Assembly: GCA_022508685.1 (NCBI GenBank)
Contig: JAFLUS010000095.1
Location: forward strand, 1-7,273
Source of the DNA: Prevotellaceae bacterium
GTDB taxonomy: Bacteria; Bacteroidota; Bacteroidia; Bacteroidales; Bacteroidaceae
Direction: 5' to 3'
Length of the DNA: 7,273 nt
Shown: one piece after another, positions 6,149 through 7,273 of the stretch
How the letters are laid out: each line of letters begins with the position of its first letter
Position numbering within the stretch: position 1 is the stretch's first letter
Position numbers and translations under genes: made by a program
Notes under the pieces: generated by a model
What the model was told of the DNA's origin: nothing
Databases searched by the model: none
The model's input: only the letters and a program-made list of their open reading frames with translations

Positions 6149-7111
6149 ATGGAACATCTACATCACGAACACCACCACCACGATGGTTGCGAATGTGGTC
6201 ATCATCATCATTGCGATGACGAACAAGACTTGACGAAGTACGAGCAGATTTTCGCGCTCTACCCCTGTGACATCGACGACGAGAAGGTGGCACGACAGGT
6301 CAAAATCCTGCTCGACGAACACTTGGAAGAGAACAACACGGCCGAAGTGAAGAAATTTCTGCTCAACTCCGTGGAACTCACCACCCTCAAAACCACCGAC
6401 AGCGAGGACAGCGTGCTCCGTTTCGTCGAAAAAGTCAACGAATTTGACGACAAATATCCCGAACTCGGCCATGTTGCCACCGTCTGCGTCTATCCTAATT
6501 TTGCGAAAATCTGCCACGACAATCTCGAAAACGAAGATGTTGAAATCGCTTGTGTTTCAGCCTGTTTCCCGTCGTCGCAGTCTTTCCTCGAAGTAAAAAT
6601 TGCCGAAACAGCCCTCGCCCTGCAGGACGGCGCGACGGAAATCGACATCGTGATGCCCGTAGGCAAATTCCTCGCAGGCGACTACGAAGGCGTTTGCGAT
6701 GAGATTAGCGAACTGAAAGCCGTCTGCGGTACGCGAAAACTGAAGGTCATCCTCGAAACCGGTTGTCTGCAGACGGCTTCCAACATCAAGAAAGCCTCGC
6801 TGCTCGCCATGTACGCCGGTGCCGACTACATCAAGACGTCGACCGGAAAACTCGAACCTGCCGCCACACCCGAAGCCGCCTTCGTGATGTGTCAGGCCAT
6901 CAAGGAATACTACGAAAAGACGGGCATCCAGATTGGTTTCAAGCCCGCCGGCGGCATGAAGACCGTGGCAGACGCGCTTGCCTACTATACCATTGTCAAA
7001 GAGGTACTTGGCGAACGCTGGCTCACCAATCAGTGGCTTCGTCTCGGCACCAGTTCGTTGGCAAACAAACTGCTCTCCGACATCACCGGCGAGGAGGTCA
7101 AGTTCTTCTGA
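6149..7111 (+). CDS. deoC: Deoxyribose-phosphate aldolase (DERA) with a His/Cys-rich N-terminal leader
   Basis: This class I aldolase cleaves 2-deoxy-D-ribose 5-phosphate to glyceraldehyde 3-phosphate and acetaldehyde in deoxynucleoside catabolism. Catalytic residues fit the family: D166 in GATEIDIVMPVG, the Schiff-base lysine K229 in DYIKTSTGK and K265 in GFKPAGGMKT. These correspond to E. coli D102, K167 and K201 with similar spacing. At 320 residues it is about 60 longer than the E. coli protein. Part of the extra length is an N-terminal helical region (about 28-85), which I recall as usual in Bacteroidetes relatives. The first 22 residues are odd: 11 histidines and 3 cysteines in two clusters. 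No later ATG precedes the barrel. A TTG at 6230 (residue 28) would remove the leader, but the ATG is preferred. It is the last gene of the series. Confidence 0.96.
   Translation: MEHLHHEHHHHDGCECGHHHHCDDEQDLTKYEQIFALYPCDIDDEKVARQVKILLDEHLEENNTAEVKKFLLNSVELTTLKTTDSEDSVLRFVEKVNEFDDKYPELGHVATVCVYPNFAKICHDNLENEDVEIACVSACFPSSQSFLEVKIAETALALQDGATEIDIVMPVGKFLAGDYEGVCDEISELKAVCGTRKLKVILETGCLQTASNIKKASLLAMYAGADYIKTSTGKLEPAATPEAAFVMCQAIKEYYEKTGIQIGFKPAGGMKTVADALAYYTIVKEVLGERWLTNQWLRLGTSSLANKLLSDITGEEVKFF
6155..6214 (+). other. Segment encoding the putative metal-binding leader of DeoC
   Basis: Residues 3-22 of DeoC contain a run of four histidines at 8-11, another at 18-21, further histidines at 3, 5 and 6, and cysteines at 14, 16 and 22. 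Such composition is known from metal-storing tails of proteins such as HypB and SlyD. Class I aldolases need no metal, so the role is not explained by the enzyme. The codons alternate CAC runs and CAT runs, so slippage expansion is possible. Confidence 0.55.
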
Positions 7112-7181
7112 CAGACCACCCTACCCTGCTGCAATGACATGGCAGCAAAGGCAATCTGACTGCCGAAAAAAGCGCAAAAAA
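7112..7181. other. Non-coding stretch behind deoC with weak inverted repeats
   Basis: TGCTGC (7127-7132) can pair with GCAGCA (7142-7147) around a 9-base loop, and GGCA (7150-7153) with TGCC (7161-7164). Neither is followed by T residues on the plus strand, so no convincing deoC terminator is seen. A-runs at 7166-7170 and 7176-7182 follow. No gene is recognisable here. Confidence 0.4.
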
Positions 7182-7253
7182 AGACTATAGTCTGCACATT
7201 TTCAGACTGCAGTCTGCATATACACAAGACTATAGTTTCGTGAAAAAAAGACT
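7182..7253. repeat. Array of 12-base palindromes with 22/23-base period
   Basis: AGACT recurs at 7182, 7204, 7227 and 7249, spaced 22, 23 and 22 bases. The first two copies are perfect 12-base palindromes, AGACTATAGTCT (7182-7193) and AGACTGCAGTCT (7204-7215, or 14 bases counting the flanking C and G), and both continue into GCA. The third, AGACTATAGTTT (7227-7238), has one base changed. The fourth keeps only the left half. About two helical turns separate copies, so proteins bound to them would sit on one face of the DNA. On the minus strand the first palindrome is followed by T residues, so it could be a weak terminator for a gene to the right. The array may continue past the window. Confidence 0.7.
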
Positions 7254-7273
7254 CCGATGAAAAAATCACGAAA

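Noticed and set aside
7182..7253. Start of a CRISPR array
   Set aside because: The repeated unit is only about 12-18 bases, palindromic and variable, with about 10 bases between copies. CRISPR repeats and spacers are longer, and the repeats are near identical.
7030..7269. A 79-codon minus-strand frame at the right end
   Set aside because: It runs antisense into deoC and across the palindrome array, and shows no recognisable domain.

Overview
The window reads as a chromosomal segment from a member of the Bacteroidales, most plausibly Prevotellaceae. The base composition is moderately GC-rich. The leaders before start codons are A-rich and lack clear Shine-Dalgarno motifs. The one divergent intergenic region carries two TAnnTTTG boxes of the Bacteroidetes sigma factor type. 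All six proteins look like full-length members of well-known families. The genus assignment is inference from protein character and gene order, not from a search.

Layout: a strong hairpin terminator (15-68) closes kduI, which runs on the minus strand (96-938) and encodes the zinc-dependent uronate isomerase of pectin and glycosaminoglycan breakdown. A divergent intergenic region of about 200 bases (939-1139) separates it from a plus-strand series of five genes: mnmG (1140-3023, tRNA wobble uridine modification), apt (3105-3668, adenine salvage), uvrC (3779-5596, nucleotide excision repair), dtd (5652-6104, removal of D-amino acids from tRNA) and deoC (6149-7111, deoxyribose-phosphate aldolase). 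The last 160 bases hold no convincing gene but contain a periodic array of small palindromes that runs to the window edge.

The five plus-strand genes are housekeeping functions in translation quality control, DNA repair and nucleotide salvage. Short gaps (44-110 bases) and a common direction suggest a loose operon. kduI is an unrelated catabolic neighbour with its own promoter and terminator.

The most notable signal is not a gene. The mnmG-apt gap holds an exact 16-base match to the chromosomal centromere site parS (TGTTNCACGTGAAACA). The apt-uvrC gap holds a second copy with one mismatch, 694 bases away. Together with mnmG (gidA), which lies near the replication origin in many bacteria, this suggests the window is an origin-proximal ParB loading region. 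Other points worth a look are a 22-base-period repeat behind apt, the 22/23-base-period palindrome array behind deoC, and a His/Cys-rich leader on DeoC. No mobile element, RNA gene or CRISPR array is visible, and no clearly new multi-gene system was found.
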